Assembly (NCBI RefSeq): GCF_004358445.1
Contig: NZ_CP037951.1
Span: 2,281,501-2,345,500 of the forward strand
DNA length: 64,000 bases
Origin: Parashewanella tropica
Lineage (GTDB): Bacteria > Pseudomonadota > Gammaproteobacteria > Enterobacterales > Shewanellaceae
Direction: 5' to 3'
Positions 9,372 to 19,344 of this stretch are shown here, piece by piece. A program made the translations under genes and the position numbers. Positions within the stretch are counted from its first letter, which is position 1, and every line of letters begins with the position of its first letter. The notes under the pieces were generated by a model. That model was not told the DNA's origin, searched no databases, and saw only the letters and a list, made by a program, of their open reading frames with translations.

Positions 9372-10187
9372 CTAGTGGATTGATTCAATTACAAAGCCTG
9401 AATTTACTTTTGGAAAAGGATAACTGTTGTTATCTCTAATTAAAAAAGCATACCCACCATTAGCAGCATGCCAGCCTAAACGGCCAGAGTACACATGCTT
9501 AGTGCCGTTCTCTTCAACTACCCAAAATACTTTATTTCGGTATGCTGGTACTTTTGCATGATTCAAGTGAATACCGTTTAAATATGTCAGCCTGATACGA
9601 CCATCTTTATCGATACCATTTACACGATACTCACCAGTTTGAGGATGCTTATTTAGCTCAGTTCTGTTGATAAAACGAATATCACTAACAATCTTTTGAT
9701 TAATTTCAGCTTGTGTAGGACCTGACGGTTTTTCTGGTTTTACTGGTGGTTTAGGTTGTTCTTTGGTTTTAATGTAAAAAGAAAACTTTCCATTATTGTC
9801 TAAACACCTTTGGTTAGAGTTTTTATCGTCTTGAACGATAAAGTAATAATTATTACCTTCTTCATAACTTGCTATGCCTGGTAAGCTTGCTGACAACTTA
9901 CGAGCAACTATGTATAGAGTCCACGGATTTCCATCTCTCGGCTGAAAATCCCCAATGACCAGTCGACTCTCTTTGATCGAATCAATGTTACATGTATCGT
10001 ATGCATCCTTTGAAACACGAATCAATCTTCCGCTATCAGTAGACTCAACTGCGAGAATATCCCCCATCTTAATTTGTAAATTTTGGGTTGGATTAGAAAT
10101 GTTAAAAGTAAATCTTTCTGCAAAAGCGGTTCCACTGATAAATACAGAAGCAAGTAATGCCGCGATTGTTGTTTTTTTCTTTAGCAT
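9372..10187 (-). CDS. Hypothetical secreted protein
   Basis: I do not recognise this 271-aa protein. It has a standard signal peptide (MLKKKTTIAALLASVFISGTAFA). An N-terminal domain of about 120 residues contains two cysteines, then comes a proline/lysine linker (KPPVKPEKPSGP, near residue 150), then a second domain of about 110 residues rich in aromatics and glycine. The two-domain layout with a flexible linker suggests an extracellular or periplasmic binding protein, but no family motif is visible. The start at 10187 is preceded by GGAG at good spacing; a start nine codons further out is less likely. It is apparently monocistronic. Confidence 0.7.
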   Translation of the reverse strand: MLKKKTTIAALLASVFISGTAFAERFTFNISNPTQNLQIKMGDILAVESTDSGRLIRVSKDAYDTCNIDSIKESRLVIGDFQPRDGNPWTLYIVARKLSASLPGIASYEEGNNYYFIVQDDKNSNQRCLDNNGKFSFYIKTKEQPKPPVKPEKPSGPTQAEINQKIVSDIRFINRTELNKHPQTGEYRVNGIDKDGRIRLTYLNGIHLNHAKVPAYRNKVFWVVEENGTKHVYSGRLGWHAANGGYAFLIRDNNSYPFPKVNSGFVIESIH

Positions 10188-10482
10188 GGTATTTCTCCAA
10201 AACAATGACTTCAAACTATTGTTCTGGAGCGGAGACTAAATGGAGATTTGATTTAGATCAATACATTATCTTAAATTTAAAAGAGCTATAACTCTAACTA
10301 AATTAGCAAGTTACAAACACAAAACTAGAATATAAACTCAATACTAAGTGCCCTGTACTTACAAAATCATAGAGTTAGCAAAATAAAGCTTCTATCAGAC
10401 CTAAAAATCAGAAATATGAAAATCATAATAGACCACTAATCTGACCACACGTCATACTATTTATTAAATCAAACAATGCCAT

Positions 10483-10515
10483 AAAAAAATGCGCTTACCT
10501 TTCGATAAACGCATT
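10483..10515 (-). terminator. Rho-independent terminator of ybiT
   Basis: On the minus strand the stem AATGCG/CGCATT, extended by TTA/TAA pairs, is followed by seven T residues, directly downstream of the ybiT stop. The rest of the gap 10188-10482 is AT-rich and shows nothing I can name; it must contain the promoter of the secreted-protein gene. Confidence 0.8.
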
Positions 10516-10533
10516 CAATTCAAAAGAGGCTAA

Positions 10534-12126
10534 TTAACCTTCAATCCCTTTGCTAGCTAGAAATTCATCATAACTACCTTTGAAGTCTGTTACACCTTTC
10601 GGGGTGATCTCTACAATGCGGTTAGCGAGTGATGATACGAAGGCGCGATCGTGACTTACGAACAATAATGTACCCTCGAATAATTCAAGCGCATTGTTTA
10701 ACGATTCAATGGTTTCCATATCCATGTGGTTGGTTGGCTCATCCATAATTAGGATATTTGGCTTTTGCATGATCAACTTACCGAAAAGCATGCGACCCTT
10801 TTCACCACCAGATAGAACCTTCACTGACTTCTTAATATCGTCAGCACTGAACAACATACGACCTAAAATGCCACGGACAGCTTGATCGTCGTCTTCTGGT
10901 TTGCGCCATTGGCTCATCCAGTCGAATAGGTTCATGTCGTTTTCAAAATCAGCTTCATGATCTTGTGCATAGTAGCCGATATTACAGTTTTCAGACCACT
11001 GGATAAGCCCGTCTTTTTGCGGTAAATCTTGAATTAAGGTGCGAAGTAAAGTTGTTTTACCGATACCGTTTTCACCTAATACAGCAACGCGCTCACCCAC
11101 TTCAACTATCATATCTAGATTCTTAAACAGCAATTCATCGTAACCGTTAGATAGTTTTTCAACGGTTAGTGCGTTACGGAACAGTTTCTTCTCTTGTTCA
11201 AAACGAATGAACGGGTTTTGACGGCTTGAAGGCTTAACTTCATCGAGCTTAATCTTATCAATCTGCTTAGCACGAGATGTCGCTTGTTTGGCTTTAGAAG
11301 CGTTAGCAGAGAATCGAGCTACGAAGGTTTGCAGTTCAGCAATTTGTGCTTTCTTCTTGGCATTGTCAGCTAACATGCGTTCACGAGCTTGTGATGCCGC
11401 AGTCATGTATTCGTCGTAGTTACCAGGGAAGATCTTCAGCTCACCGTAGTCCAAATCTGCCATATGAGTACATACAGAGTTTAGGAAGTAACGGTCATGC
11501 GAGATAATGATCATGGTGCTTTGACGTTCATTAAGCACTTCTTGCAACCAGCGAATGGTGTCGATATCCAAGTTGTTGGTTGGTTCGTCAAGTAGCAGCA
11601 AATCAGGATCAGAGAACAGTGCTTGAGCCAAAAGTACACGAAGTTTTAAACCCGGTGCAATTTCAGACATCAAACCAAAGTGCGATTCAATACCAATACC
11701 CACACCTAAAAGTAATTCACCAGCTCTAGATTCTGCTGAGTAACCGTCCATTTCTGCGTATTGCATTTCTAAATCAGCTACACGAATACCGTCTTCTTCA
11801 GACATTTCAGCCATAGCGTAAATTGCATCACGCTCTTTTTTAACTGCCCAAAGCTCGGTGTGCCCCATGATCACAGTATCAATCAAGCTGTATTCTTCGT
11901 AACCGAATTGGTTCTGGCTTAATTTACCGACGCGCTCGTTAACATCGATAGAAACGTTACCGCTAGACGGTTCTAGTTCACCGGTAAGAATTTTCATGAA
12001 AGTGGATTTACCACAGCCATTTGCGCCAATTAAGCCATAGCGGTTACCACCACCAAACTTAACAGAGATATTTTCGAACAATGGCTTAGAGCCAAATTGC
12101 ATTGTGATATTTGCAGTTGTGATCAC
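10534..12126 (-). CDS. ybiT: ABC-F family ATPase YbiT
   Basis: This is a soluble ABC-F ATPase acting on ribosomes, with no membrane domain. At 530 aa it matches E. coli YbiT in length and in the character of both nucleotide-binding domains. The first domain has Walker [10 protein letters not shown] (about 35-43) and Walker [13 protein letters not shown], with the atypical signature region [15 protein letters not shown] in place of LSGGQ. The second has [23 protein letters not shown] and [11 protein letters not shown]. The charged inter-domain linker (about 240-310) is the P-site tRNA interaction motif of the family. It is divergent from acs and ends in a strong terminator. Confidence 0.95.
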   Translation of the reverse strand: MITTANITMQFGSKPLFENISVKFGGGNRYGLIGANGCGKSTFMKILTGELEPSSGNVSIDVNERVGKLSQNQFGYEEYSLIDTVIMGHTELWAVKKERDAIYAMAEMSEEDGIRVADLEMQYAEMDGYSAESRAGELLLGVGIGIESHFGLMSEIAPGLKLRVLLAQALFSDPDLLLLDEPTNNLDIDTIRWLQEVLNERQSTMIIISHDRYFLNSVCTHMADLDYGELKIFPGNYDEYMTAASQARERMLADNAKKKAQIAELQTFVARFSANASKAKQATSRAKQIDKIKLDEVKPSSRQNPFIRFEQEKKLFRNALTVEKLSNGYDELLFKNLDMIVEVGERVAVLGENGIGKTTLLRTLIQDLPQKDGLIQWSENCNIGYYAQDHEADFENDMNLFDWMSQWRKPEDDDQAVRGILGRMLFSADDIKKSVKVLSGGEKGRMLFGKLIMQKPNILIMDEPTNHMDMETIESLNNALELFEGTLLFVSHDRAFVSSLANRIVEITPKGVTDFKGSYDEFLASKGIEG

Positions 12127-12422
12127 AGAGAAACTTCCGAATTAATGAAGAGAAAAAACAGCGAAATTATACGCACTCACTGGTGGGATAACCAGAAAAA
12201 ATCTGTATTTCATCAGTTTCCTTACCGTATTTTTGATTTATAAAAGCTTACCCATGGCAATACTAAAGTCTTACATCACTGCACATACGGATTTGTTAGT
12301 ATCGAAAGCAACGTTCAAAGAGTAATGAATCACTTGCTTTCAAACTCTTCGTTCTTCCGAAGTGAGAAAACATTAATAAAAACAGAACCTCACTCACGAC
12401 CTCACACATGCAAGGAAAAGCT

Positions 12423-14381
12423 ATGATGAAAGATACTCTATTCCCACCCTCTGCAGAATTTGTAAATCAAGCCAATATCGATTCTGAGGGCTATCATGCT
12501 CTTTATAAGCAATCTATCGAAACACCTGAGGAGTTTTGGGGAGAACACGGAAAGCGACTCCACTGGTTTACCCCTTATTCAAAGGTTAAAGATACCAGTT
12601 TTGAGAAAGGTAATATCCACATTAACTGGTTTGAAGACGGTCAATTAAATGCCAGCTATAACTGTTTGGATCGTCACTTAGAGTCGAAAGGCGATAAAGT
12701 TGCAATTATTTGGGAAGGCGATGACGCCAGAAACCAACAAACCATTACTTATCGCCAATTACATGAACGTGTTTGTCAGTTTGCTAACGTATTATTATCC
12801 AAAGGTGTAACCAAAGGCGAAGTCGTTACCATTTACATGCCAATGGTTCCTGAAGTCATTATTGCTATGTTGGCTTGCGCGCGTATTGGAGCGCCTCACT
12901 CTGTTATTTTTGCAGGTTTCTCACCTGATGCAATTGCTTCACGTGTGAAAGATGGCAATTCAAAAGTCATTATTACCACCGATGAAGGTGTTCGTGGCGG
13001 TAGAATCACTCCTTTAAAAGCAAATGTCGATCATGCTATTGAGCAATTAGATGAAGGACAAATCGAAACTGTCATCGTATATCAACACACAGGCAACAGT
13101 TCGATTTGGGTTGATAATCGTGATATTTGCTGGCAAGAAGCGTGTGCTCAAGTTGACCATACACATCTAGCAGAGGCAATGAACGCCGAAGACCCATTAT
13201 TTTTACTATATACCTCTGGTTCAACAGGTCAGCCCAAAGGTGTATTGCATACTACTGGTGGCTATCTGGTTTATACTTCCATGACTCATGAGTATGTATT
13301 TGACTACAAACACGACGATATCCACTGGTGTACTGCCGATGTAGGTTGGATTACAGGTCACAGCTTCATGGTTTATGCTCCATTATGTAACGGTGCGACA
13401 ATTGTGATGCATGAGGGCATACCTAACTACCCTTCTGCTTCACGTATTGGTGAAATGATTGACCGTCATAAGGTCACCGTTCTATATACTGCGCCAACGC
13501 TTATTCGTGCATTAATGGCAAAAGGTGCGGATAGTTTCAATGACTATCAGGGGGATTCATTACGATTAATGGGAACAGCTGGTGAGCCAATCAACCCTCA
13601 AGCATGGCTTTGGTACCACGAAGTTATCGGTAAACAACGCTGCCCAATTGTTGACACTTGGTGGCAAACCGAGACAGGCGCGCCGATGCTCACACCATTA
13701 CCCGGTGCAACGGCAACAAAACCCGGTGCCGCCACGCTTCCATTCTTCGGTATCAAACCAGAGCTAGTAGATAATGAAGGTAATATTATCGAAGGTGCTG
13801 GTGAAGGAAATCTAGTATTCACAGGTTCATGGCCATCGCAAATGCGTACGGTTTATGGCAACCATCAACGCTTTGAAGAAACCTATTTCTCCACTTTCGA
13901 AAATTATTACTTCTCGGGTGATGGCGCTAGACGCGATGAAGATGGCTATTTTTGGATCACAGGTCGTGTGGACGATGTACTCAATGTTTCAGGACACCGT
14001 TTAGGTACAGCAGAAGTAGAAAGCGCTTTGGTCAGTCACACAAACGTTGCCGAAGCTGCCGTTGTCGGTTATCCGCATAATATCAAAGGACAAGGCATAT
14101 ACGCTTACGTGACTTTGACGGAAAATACCGAACCTTCAGATGAGTTGAAACATACTCTCACTCAATGGGTTAGGCAGCACTTGGGTGCTTTGGCTACACT
14201 TGATGCCATTCAATGGGCACCTGAATTGCCTAAAACCCGAAGTGGAAAAATTATGCGTCGCTTTTTGCGTAAAATCGCTGCCAATGATTATGATAATTTT
14301 GGTGATAGTTCCACATTAGCCGAACCTGCTGTTATTGAACAACTGATTGAAAATAGAATTAACCCACCGCATTGTGAATAA
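12423..14381 (+). CDS. acs: Acetyl-CoA synthetase
   Basis: This enzyme activates acetate to acetyl-AMP and then acetyl-CoA in the cytosol, feeding the TCA and glyoxylate pathways. The full-length 652-aa enzyme carries the AMP-binding motif [11 protein letters not shown], the acyl-adenylate motif [22 protein letters not shown] at the domain hinge and the C-terminal [11 protein letters not shown], whose lysine is the conserved acetylation-controlled catalytic residue. I set the start at 12423 (MMKD) because AAGGA lies 6-9 bases upstream; the ATG at 12408 has no ribosome site. It is transcribed alone, divergent from ybiT, and followed by a large cloverleaf repeat. Confidence 0.97.
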   Translation: MMKDTLFPPSAEFVNQANIDSEGYHALYKQSIETPEEFWGEHGKRLHWFTPYSKVKDTSFEKGNIHINWFEDGQLNASYNCLDRHLESKGDKVAIIWEGDDARNQQTITYRQLHERVCQFANVLLSKGVTKGEVVTIYMPMVPEVIIAMLACARIGAPHSVIFAGFSPDAIASRVKDGNSKVIITTDEGVRGGRITPLKANVDHAIEQLDEGQIETVIVYQHTGNSSIWVDNRDICWQEACAQVDHTHLAEAMNAEDPLFLLYTSGSTGQPKGVLHTTGGYLVYTSMTHEYVFDYKHDDIHWCTADVGWITGHSFMVYAPLCNGATIVMHEGIPNYPSASRIGEMIDRHKVTVLYTAPTLIRALMAKGADSFNDYQGDSLRLMGTAGEPINPQAWLWYHEVIGKQRCPIVDTWWQTETGAPMLTPLPGATATKPGAATLPFFGIKPELVDNEGNIIEGAGEGNLVFTGSWPSQMRTVYGNHQRFEETYFSTFENYYFSGDGARRDEDGYFWITGRVDDVLNVSGHRLGTAEVESALVSHTNVAEAAVVGYPHNIKGQGIYAYVTLTENTEPSDELKHTLTQWVRQHLGALATLDAIQWAPELPKTRSGKIMRRFLRKIAANDYDNFGDSSTLAEPAVIEQLIENRINPPHCE

Positions 14382-14400
14382 GCATCAAGAACGGTGACTT

Positions 14401-14497
14401 TGGAGTAATAGCATAATAGGACAACCGTCCGTGACAGGATGTCACGGTCGTCAGCACATGGATGTGCGCTCCTGTTGGCGTTTATGCTATTACTCCA
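14401..14497. repeat. Cloverleaf-type intergenic repeat, copy 1
   Basis: A perfect 16-bp outer stem (14401-14416 with 14482-14497) encloses two small hairpins. The first is CCGTGAC/GTCACGG (14429-14435 with 14441-14447) and the second GCACA/TGTGC (14454-14458 with 14463-14467). Both loops carry a GGAT core. The same design occurs at 59331-59412, so this is a dispersed repeat family (REP/ERIC-like) and probably also shapes the 3' end of the acs transcript. Confidence 0.75.
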
Positions 14498-14565
14498 CTT
14501 AGACCAATAAAACTGAATACTCTTCAAAACTAAACTTCAATCCTCGCTGTAATTCATTGAGTTAA

Positions 14566-16338
14566 GTGTTACAGTCAGCTCATCATTCCTTTAAAATATT
14601 TCAAGTGAAACTTAGGGACTATCAACAGCACTCCGTCGATGCTGCCATTACTCATTTCAAATCCTCAACAGACTCTGCCGTTATCGTTCTACCAACAGGT
14701 GCAGGCAAAAGTATTGTTATTGCAGAACTCGCAAGAATCGCCAAAGGTCGAGTGTTGATCCTGACTCATGTTAAAGAGCTTGTTGAGCAAAATGCTGAAA
14801 AAGTAGGATTGCTGACTGAAGATGCTGATATCTATTCTGCAGGTCTAAACAAGAAACAAACTCAAGGTAAAACCGTTGTAGCGAGTGTCCAATCAGCATC
14901 AAGGGCTATCGAAAAATTTGATACTCCATTCTCATTGGTCATCATAGACGAATGTCATCGTGTAAGTTTGGATGAAAACAGTCAATATCAACAACTGCTA
15001 TCTCACTTAAAAACCATCAATCCAAAAATACGGTTATTAGGTTTAACCGCTACGCCTTACCGCTTAGGCTGTGGCTGGATTTACCGTCATCATTATCACG
15101 GAAAAATGGGAAACGATGACCAACCTATTTTTGAAAAATGCATTTTTGAATTACCGCTTCGCCCTTTGATAAAAAAAGGCTTTTTAACGCCACCTAAAGT
15201 ATTAGATGGCGTTTCAGCACAATATGATTTCAGCTCAATTCAGCCATCTGAAACAGGTGAATATAATCAACAAAAAGTAGATAACCTTCTTAACCATGCG
15301 GGACGTGCAACTAAAGCGATCACAAATCAAATTATTGAGTTAGCAAAGCAAAGACAAGGTGTAATTATATTCGCATCTACCGTTAGGCATGCTCAAGAAA
15401 TCATGACTTACCTTGATGACGATTCAGTGTTAATCACTGCCGAAACCCCTCAAGCCGACCGCGACCAATACATTTCAGCGTTTAAACAAAAACAGTTTAA
15501 ATTCCTGGTCAATGTAGCCGTATTAACCACAGGTTTTGATGCTCCACATGTGGATTTTATTGCTATTTTACGCCCAACAGCATCGGTAAGCCTATTCCAA
15601 CAAATGGTGGGAAGAGGATTACGTTTAGCTGACGGTAAAGAAGAGTGCTTAGTGATCGATTATGCCGCTAATGGTTATGATCTTTACTTTCCTGAAGTTG
15701 GACAAACTAAGCCAAATAGCAAAAGTGTACCTGTGCAAGTTCACTGCCCTGTTTGTCAATTTGCGAATACGTTTTGGGGAATTACTGATGCCGATGGTGA
15801 CTTAGTTGAACATTATGGTCGACGCTGCCAAGGAATTGTTGAACATAATGGCCATACACAACAATGCGACTTTCGCTTTCGCTCTAAATCTTGCCCTGAC
15901 TGTGGTGAAGAAAACGATATAGCAGCCAGAGTTTGTCAGAGTTGTAATTCAACACTGATTGATCCTGATAAGCGTCTAAAACAAGTGTTATCTCAGCAAC
16001 ATCATCACTTATTCAAATGCCAAGATATGTTACTACATGCAGAGAATTCCACCTTAAAAGTTCAATATATAGATTATGAGGGCAATGATTTTCACCGCTA
16101 TTTTAAAATGGAAACGCCTGCCCAAATTCGCGCTTTATTTGCGTTATTTGTTCATCCGCATACCAAAGTTCCGGGGACTCAGCATCCTAAATATAAAAAA
16201 CCGCAAGATGTTATCAACGACTCATCAAAGTTCAGGAAACCCGATATGTTATTGCTGAAAAAAGAAAAAAAAGGCTGGCAATGGATTGAGAGTTTTTTCG
16301 ATTATAAAGGTCGATATCAAACTGAAAGTAATCCTTAG
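14566..16338 (+). CDS. radD: DNA repair helicase RadD (YejH)
   Basis: This superfamily 2 helicase-like ATPase is involved in recovery from DNA damage and interacts with SSB and RecA in E. coli. Motifs run in order: RDYQQ, Walker A PTGAGKS, DECH box (IDECHRV), GLTATPYR, and motif VI QMVGRGLR. A C-terminal zinc-ribbon-like set of cysteines follows (CPVC, CPDCGEEN, CQSC). Length, up to 590 aa, matches the family (586 in E. coli). The start is uncertain: a GTG at 14566 has GAG upstream, while a GTG at 14605 fits the usual start just before LRxYQQ. It lies between acs and grxA, all on the same strand. Confidence 0.92.
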   Translation: MLQSAHHSFKIFQVKLRDYQQHSVDAAITHFKSSTDSAVIVLPTGAGKSIVIAELARIAKGRVLILTHVKELVEQNAEKVGLLTEDADIYSAGLNKKQTQGKTVVASVQSASRAIEKFDTPFSLVIIDECHRVSLDENSQYQQLLSHLKTINPKIRLLGLTATPYRLGCGWIYRHHYHGKMGNDDQPIFEKCIFELPLRPLIKKGFLTPPKVLDGVSAQYDFSSIQPSETGEYNQQKVDNLLNHAGRATKAITNQIIELAKQRQGVIIFASTVRHAQEIMTYLDDDSVLITAETPQADRDQYISAFKQKQFKFLVNVAVLTTGFDAPHVDFIAILRPTASVSLFQQMVGRGLRLADGKEECLVIDYAANGYDLYFPEVGQTKPNSKSVPVQVHCPVCQFANTFWGITDADGDLVEHYGRRCQGIVEHNGHTQQCDFRFRSKSCPDCGEENDIAARVCQSCNSTLIDPDKRLKQVLSQQHHHLFKCQDMLLHAENSTLKVQYIDYEGNDFHRYFKMETPAQIRALFALFVHPHTKVPGTQHPKYKKPQDVINDSSKFRKPDMLLLKKEKKGWQWIESFFDYKGRYQTESNP

Positions 16339-16402
16339 AATTTCAGGTCTTGCTATGGTATAAAAGTTCGATTTTCTGTTTAAAAGTTACATGGGAGTAA
16401 CA

Positions 16403-16666
16403 ATGCAAGTAACCATTTATGGGCGCCCAGGTTGCCCGTTTTGCACACGCGCAGTGCAAATTGCTGAAATGTTAAAACAAAAACGTGATGATTTTGATTT
16501 CACCTATACAGATATGTATGCCGAAAACATTTCAAAAGAAGAATTAAGTAAAAAATTAGGTGTTGATGTTCGCACTGTTCCTCAAGTTATCCTTGATGAG
16601 CAATACATTGGCGGCTGTACCGAGTTTGAAGCTTATGTTGCTAAAAACGGATTGCTTCTAAGCTAA
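16403..16666 (+). CDS. grxA: Glutaredoxin 1
   Basis: This is an 87-aa dithiol glutaredoxin that uses glutathione to reduce protein disulfides, including ribonucleotide reductase. The active site CPFC is at residues 11-14, the cis-proline loop TVPQ is present, and IGGCTEF is the glutathione-binding segment. RDDF, AENISKEEL and the overall length match GrxA rather than GrxC. I chose the ATG at 16403 because GGGAG sits five bases upstream; an ATG four codons earlier overlaps that ribosome site. A TTTGCC...GGCAAA hairpin without a T-run follows at 16680-16701. Confidence 0.92.
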   Translation: MQVTIYGRPGCPFCTRAVQIAEMLKQKRDDFDFTYTDMYAENISKEELSKKLGVDVRTVPQVILDEQYIGGCTEFEAYVAKNGLLLS

Positions 16667-16714
16667 TACGTAGCTGTTATTTGCCTGCTACGGCGGGCAA
16701 ACTCCTCCCACTCC

Positions 16715-16773
16715 TCTCAAAATTCTCAAAATTCTCAAAATTCTCAAAATTCTCAAAATTCTCAAAATTCTCA
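16715..16773. repeat. 9-bp tandem repeat (VNTR)
   Basis: Six perfect head-to-tail copies of TCTCAAAAT are followed by a partial seventh. The array lies between grxA and the his leader promoter region. Perfect identity of all copies points to recent slippage expansion, making copy number likely to vary between strains. Confidence 0.95.
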
Positions 16774-16869
16774 CCACCAATTATTTATTCACCTAATATA
16801 ATTAACAATTCACAAATATCCTCTTGCATTTTTTTTCAAAGCCAGATAACTTAAAAAAAGACTTACAAA

Positions 16870-16897
16870 TTGACGCCTTTTTATTTGTCAATAACAC
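16870..16897 (+). promoter_or_regulatory. Candidate his operon promoter
   Basis: TTGACG (16870-16875) is a good -35. The best -10 at 16-bp spacing is the weak TAACAC (16892-16897). A start near 16904 would give a short 5' leader before the hisL ATG. The -10 assignment is uncertain. Confidence 0.35.
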
Positions 16898-16918
16898 ATA
16901 CATAAACAGGATTTAGAC

Positions 16919-16972
16919 ATGATCTTAGAACTGAACGCTTTCAAACATCATCGCCATCATCATATGCGGTAG
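16919..16972 (+). CDS. hisL: his operon leader peptide
   Basis: This 17-residue peptide, MILELNAFKHHRHHHMR, contains five histidines in a six-residue window. It is preceded by AGGA at good spacing and followed at once by the attenuator stems. Ribosome stalling at the His codons when charged tRNA-His is scarce is the known mechanism for enteric hisL; here it is inferred from the same layout. It was too short for an ORF caller but is unmistakable. Confidence 0.95.
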   Translation: MILELNAFKHHRHHHMR

Positions 16973-17066
16973 CCTTCGGTTGTTATTCACCGGAGGTGTA
17001 TTCCTTCCGGTGGACTGATACTCAAATTTTAAGTTGAAGCCCCTGAAGGAATTCAGGGGCTTTTTC
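16973..17066 (+). promoter_or_regulatory. his attenuator
   Basis: Alternative stems can be read. Segment 16973-16980 (CCTTCGGT) can pair with 16989-16996 (ACCGGAGG). That second segment can instead pair, as 16988-16996, with 17003-17012. Segment 17000-17007 (ATTCCTTC) is perfectly complementary to 17045-17052 (GAAGGAAT), which would break the terminator. The last option is the terminator stem itself. This B:C, C:D, D:E, E:F ladder is the classical histidine attenuator logic. Confidence 0.85.
17037..17066 (+). terminator. his attenuator terminator
   Basis: An 11-bp perfect stem (AAGCCCCTGAA/TTCAGGGGCTT) with a GGAA loop is followed by further T residues, 63 bases before hisG. It acts as the E:F attenuating hairpin rather than a gene-end terminator. 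Confidence 0.93.
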
Positions 17067-17128
17067 GTATTAATTTTAATTTTGCCATTCACATTACGTA
17101 CAAATGGTATCCAGTATCAGGAAACACA

Positions 17129-18025
17129 ATGAACACAAACAGACTTAGAATCGCCATTCAGAAATCAGGTCGCCTAGCCGATGAGTCCATTCAGCTTTTA
17201 AAAACCTGTGGTATTAAATTCACATATAGCAAGCAAACCCTTATCGCCCATTCTGATAACTTTGATATCGATATGCTGCGTGTTCGTGACGACGACATTC
17301 CCGGATTAATTATGGATGGCGTGGTTGATCTTGGGATTGTGGGTGAAAACGTACTAGTAGAAACTCAGCTCACTCGACAGAAGCTCAATTCCCCTGCCGA
17401 GTATCAAAAAATTAAGGTTCTCAATTTTGGTGAATGCCGTTTATCTATCGCTACCCCATCAGAGCAAGAATACACAGGCATTGAAAGCTTGAATGATGCT
17501 CGTATCGCCACATCTTATCCTTACCTTCTCAAGCAATACATGAACTCAAAGGGCTTAACCGTTCAAGACTGTGAACTTAAAGGTTCTGTTGAAGTCGCGC
17601 CTAGAGCAGGATTAGCAGATGCTATCTGCGACTTAGTTTCGACAGGTGCCACACTCGCTGCAAACGGATTAGTAGAGCAAGATGTTATTTTCCGCTCAAA
17701 AGCCTGCTTAATCCAAAGCCCTAGTGTTGATAACGAAACCAAATTGGCATTGATAGATAAAATCCTCAGTCGGATTGATGGTGTAATGCAAGCCAATGAA
17801 AGCAAGTACATCATGATGCACGTACCTAAATCATCATTAGAAGATGTCATTTCACTTCTTCCGGGCGCTGAAAACCCAACAATTATGGATCTCACTCATA
17901 ATGATGACGCCGTTGCTGTTCACGCTGTCAGTAAAGAAGATATCTTCTGGTGCACCATGGAAAAACTCAAAGCCTTGGGTGCCAGTTCGATTTTGATCTT
18001 GCCTATCGAAAAAATGATGAGGTAA
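17129..18025 (+). CDS. hisG: ATP phosphoribosyltransferase
   Basis: HisG condenses ATP with PRPP, the first committed and feedback-inhibited step of histidine synthesis. At 298 aa it is the long form with a C-terminal regulatory ACT-like domain, so it needs no HisZ. The N-terminus reads [14 protein letters not shown], and the PRPP-binding segment ([14 protein letters not shown]) lies near residue 170. AGGA precedes the ATG. It is first in the operon, directly after the attenuator, and hisD begins five bases after its stop. Confidence 0.98.
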   Translation: MNTNRLRIAIQKSGRLADESIQLLKTCGIKFTYSKQTLIAHSDNFDIDMLRVRDDDIPGLIMDGVVDLGIVGENVLVETQLTRQKLNSPAEYQKIKVLNFGECRLSIATPSEQEYTGIESLNDARIATSYPYLLKQYMNSKGLTVQDCELKGSVEVAPRAGLADAICDLVSTGATLAANGLVEQDVIFRSKACLIQSPSVDNETKLALIDKILSRIDGVMQANESKYIMMHVPKSSLEDVISLLPGAENPTIMDLTHNDDAVAVHAVSKEDIFWCTMEKLKALGASSILILPIEKMMR

Positions 18026-18030
18026 AGGCA

Positions 18031-19344
18031 ATGCAATTATTGAAGTGGTCTAGTTTAGATAATGCTGAGAAAACTGCAGTATTGTCCAGAGCTGAACTGA
18101 TACAAAGCAAAGATGTATCTAGCCAAGTTAATGCCATAATCGAGCAAGTGATTTCTGATGGTGATCAAGCGCTCAGAGCATTAACTTCTGAGTTGGATAA
18201 TGTCGTCATTGATGACTTAACCATCAATCAATCAGATATTCAATCAGCTAAGTTACAACTTGATGATGAACTAAAGAAAGCGATTAGTGTAGCCTTTGGC
18301 AATATCCAGCGTTTTCACGCTGCTCAAGCACAAGAAACCATAAAAGTTGAAACCACAAAAGGCCTTGAATGTGAGTTAAGAACTGAAGCTATTGAGTCTG
18401 TAGGTTTATACATTCCCGGTGGTACAGCTCCGTTACTTTCGACAACTCTGATGCTCGCTATTCCAGCCATGTTAGCAGGCTGCAAACGTAAAGTTATCGT
18501 ATCTCCACCACCTATTCACCCAGCAATTCTATCCATTGCAGAACAATGTGGCATCACTGAGATCTATCAATTAGGCGGCGCTCAAGCCATTGCCACCCTC
18601 GCCTTTGGCACAGAAACCATCAAGCCCGTAGATAAAATATTTGGACCGGGAAATCGTTATGTGACAGCAGCCAAAAGTGCTATCGCCAGTGACAACAGAA
18701 CCCCAACTACCATTGATATGCCAGCTGGACCATCGGAAGTATTAGTCATTGCCGATGACCAAGCTAATGAAGAATTTGTGGCAGCCGATCTACTTTCCCA
18801 AGCGGAGCATGGCGTCGACTCGCAATGTATCTGTATTACCACCAGCCAAGAACAAGCGGATGCGATAAGCAATGCAGTAGAAAAACAATTGATAGATCTC
18901 CCAAGGAAAGAAATCGCTACTCAAGCGTTAAGCCAGAGCCGAGTTATTGTGGTTGATAATATCGAGCAAGCCATTGAAATATCAAACCGCTATGCCCCCG
19001 AACACTTGATTGTACAAACTCAATCACCAAGAGAATTATTAGGCTCATTTAGAAACGCTGGTTCAATCTTTTTAGGCGCCTATTCACCAGAGTCAATGGG
19101 GGATTACGCCAGTGGAACAAACCATGTATTACCGACTTATGGTTACGCAAAATCAGTATCAAGCCTTTCATTGGCTGATTTTCAACGACGTTACACAGTA
19201 CAAAGCCTCAATCAACAAGGCTTCTTAGCCATTGCCGATGCAGTCATCACTTTAGCAGATGCTGAGCAACTAGACGCTCACGCCAATGCTGCTAGAGTGC
19301 GTAAGCAAGCGATTTTAAAGGAGCAAGATAATGGAAAATCTTAA
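18031..19344 (+). CDS. hisD: Histidinol dehydrogenase
   Basis: HisD performs the last two steps, histidinol to histidine, with two NAD and a zinc ion. The protein is 437 aa, close to the 434 of E. coli. Motifs include VGLYIPGGTAPL, GPGNRYVTAAK, DMPAGPSEVLVIAD and LLSQAEHG, and the C-terminal SGTNHVLPT carries conserved zinc-site and catalytic residues. I start it at the ATG 18031 (MQLLKW), five bases after hisG and with an AAGG site; the longer open frame reaching 17950 only overlaps hisG. Its end overlaps hisC by 14 bases. Confidence 0.98.
   Translation: MQLLKWSSLDNAEKTAVLSRAELIQSKDVSSQVNAIIEQVISDGDQALRALTSELDNVVIDDLTINQSDIQSAKLQLDDELKKAISVAFGNIQRFHAAQAQETIKVETTKGLECELRTEAIESVGLYIPGGTAPLLSTTLMLAIPAMLAGCKRKVIVSPPPIHPAILSIAEQCGITEIYQLGGAQAIATLAFGTETIKPVDKIFGPGNRYVTAAKSAIASDNRTPTTIDMPAGPSEVLVIADDQANEEFVAADLLSQAEHGVDSQCICITTSQEQADAISNAVEKQLIDLPRKEIATQALSQSRVIVVDNIEQAIEISNRYAPEHLIVQTQSPRELLGSFRNAGSIFLGAYSPESMGDYASGTNHVLPTYGYAKSVSSLSLADFQRRYTVQSLNQQGFLAIADAVITLADAEQLDAHANAARVRKQAILKEQDNGKS

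Noticed and set aside
16715-16773. CRISPR-like array
   Set aside because: The 9-bp units are contiguous with no spacers, so this is a simple tandem repeat.
17950-18030. Upstream extension of the hisD frame
   Set aside because: It overlaps hisG; the ATG at 18031 has a ribosome site and gives the normal HisD N-terminus.
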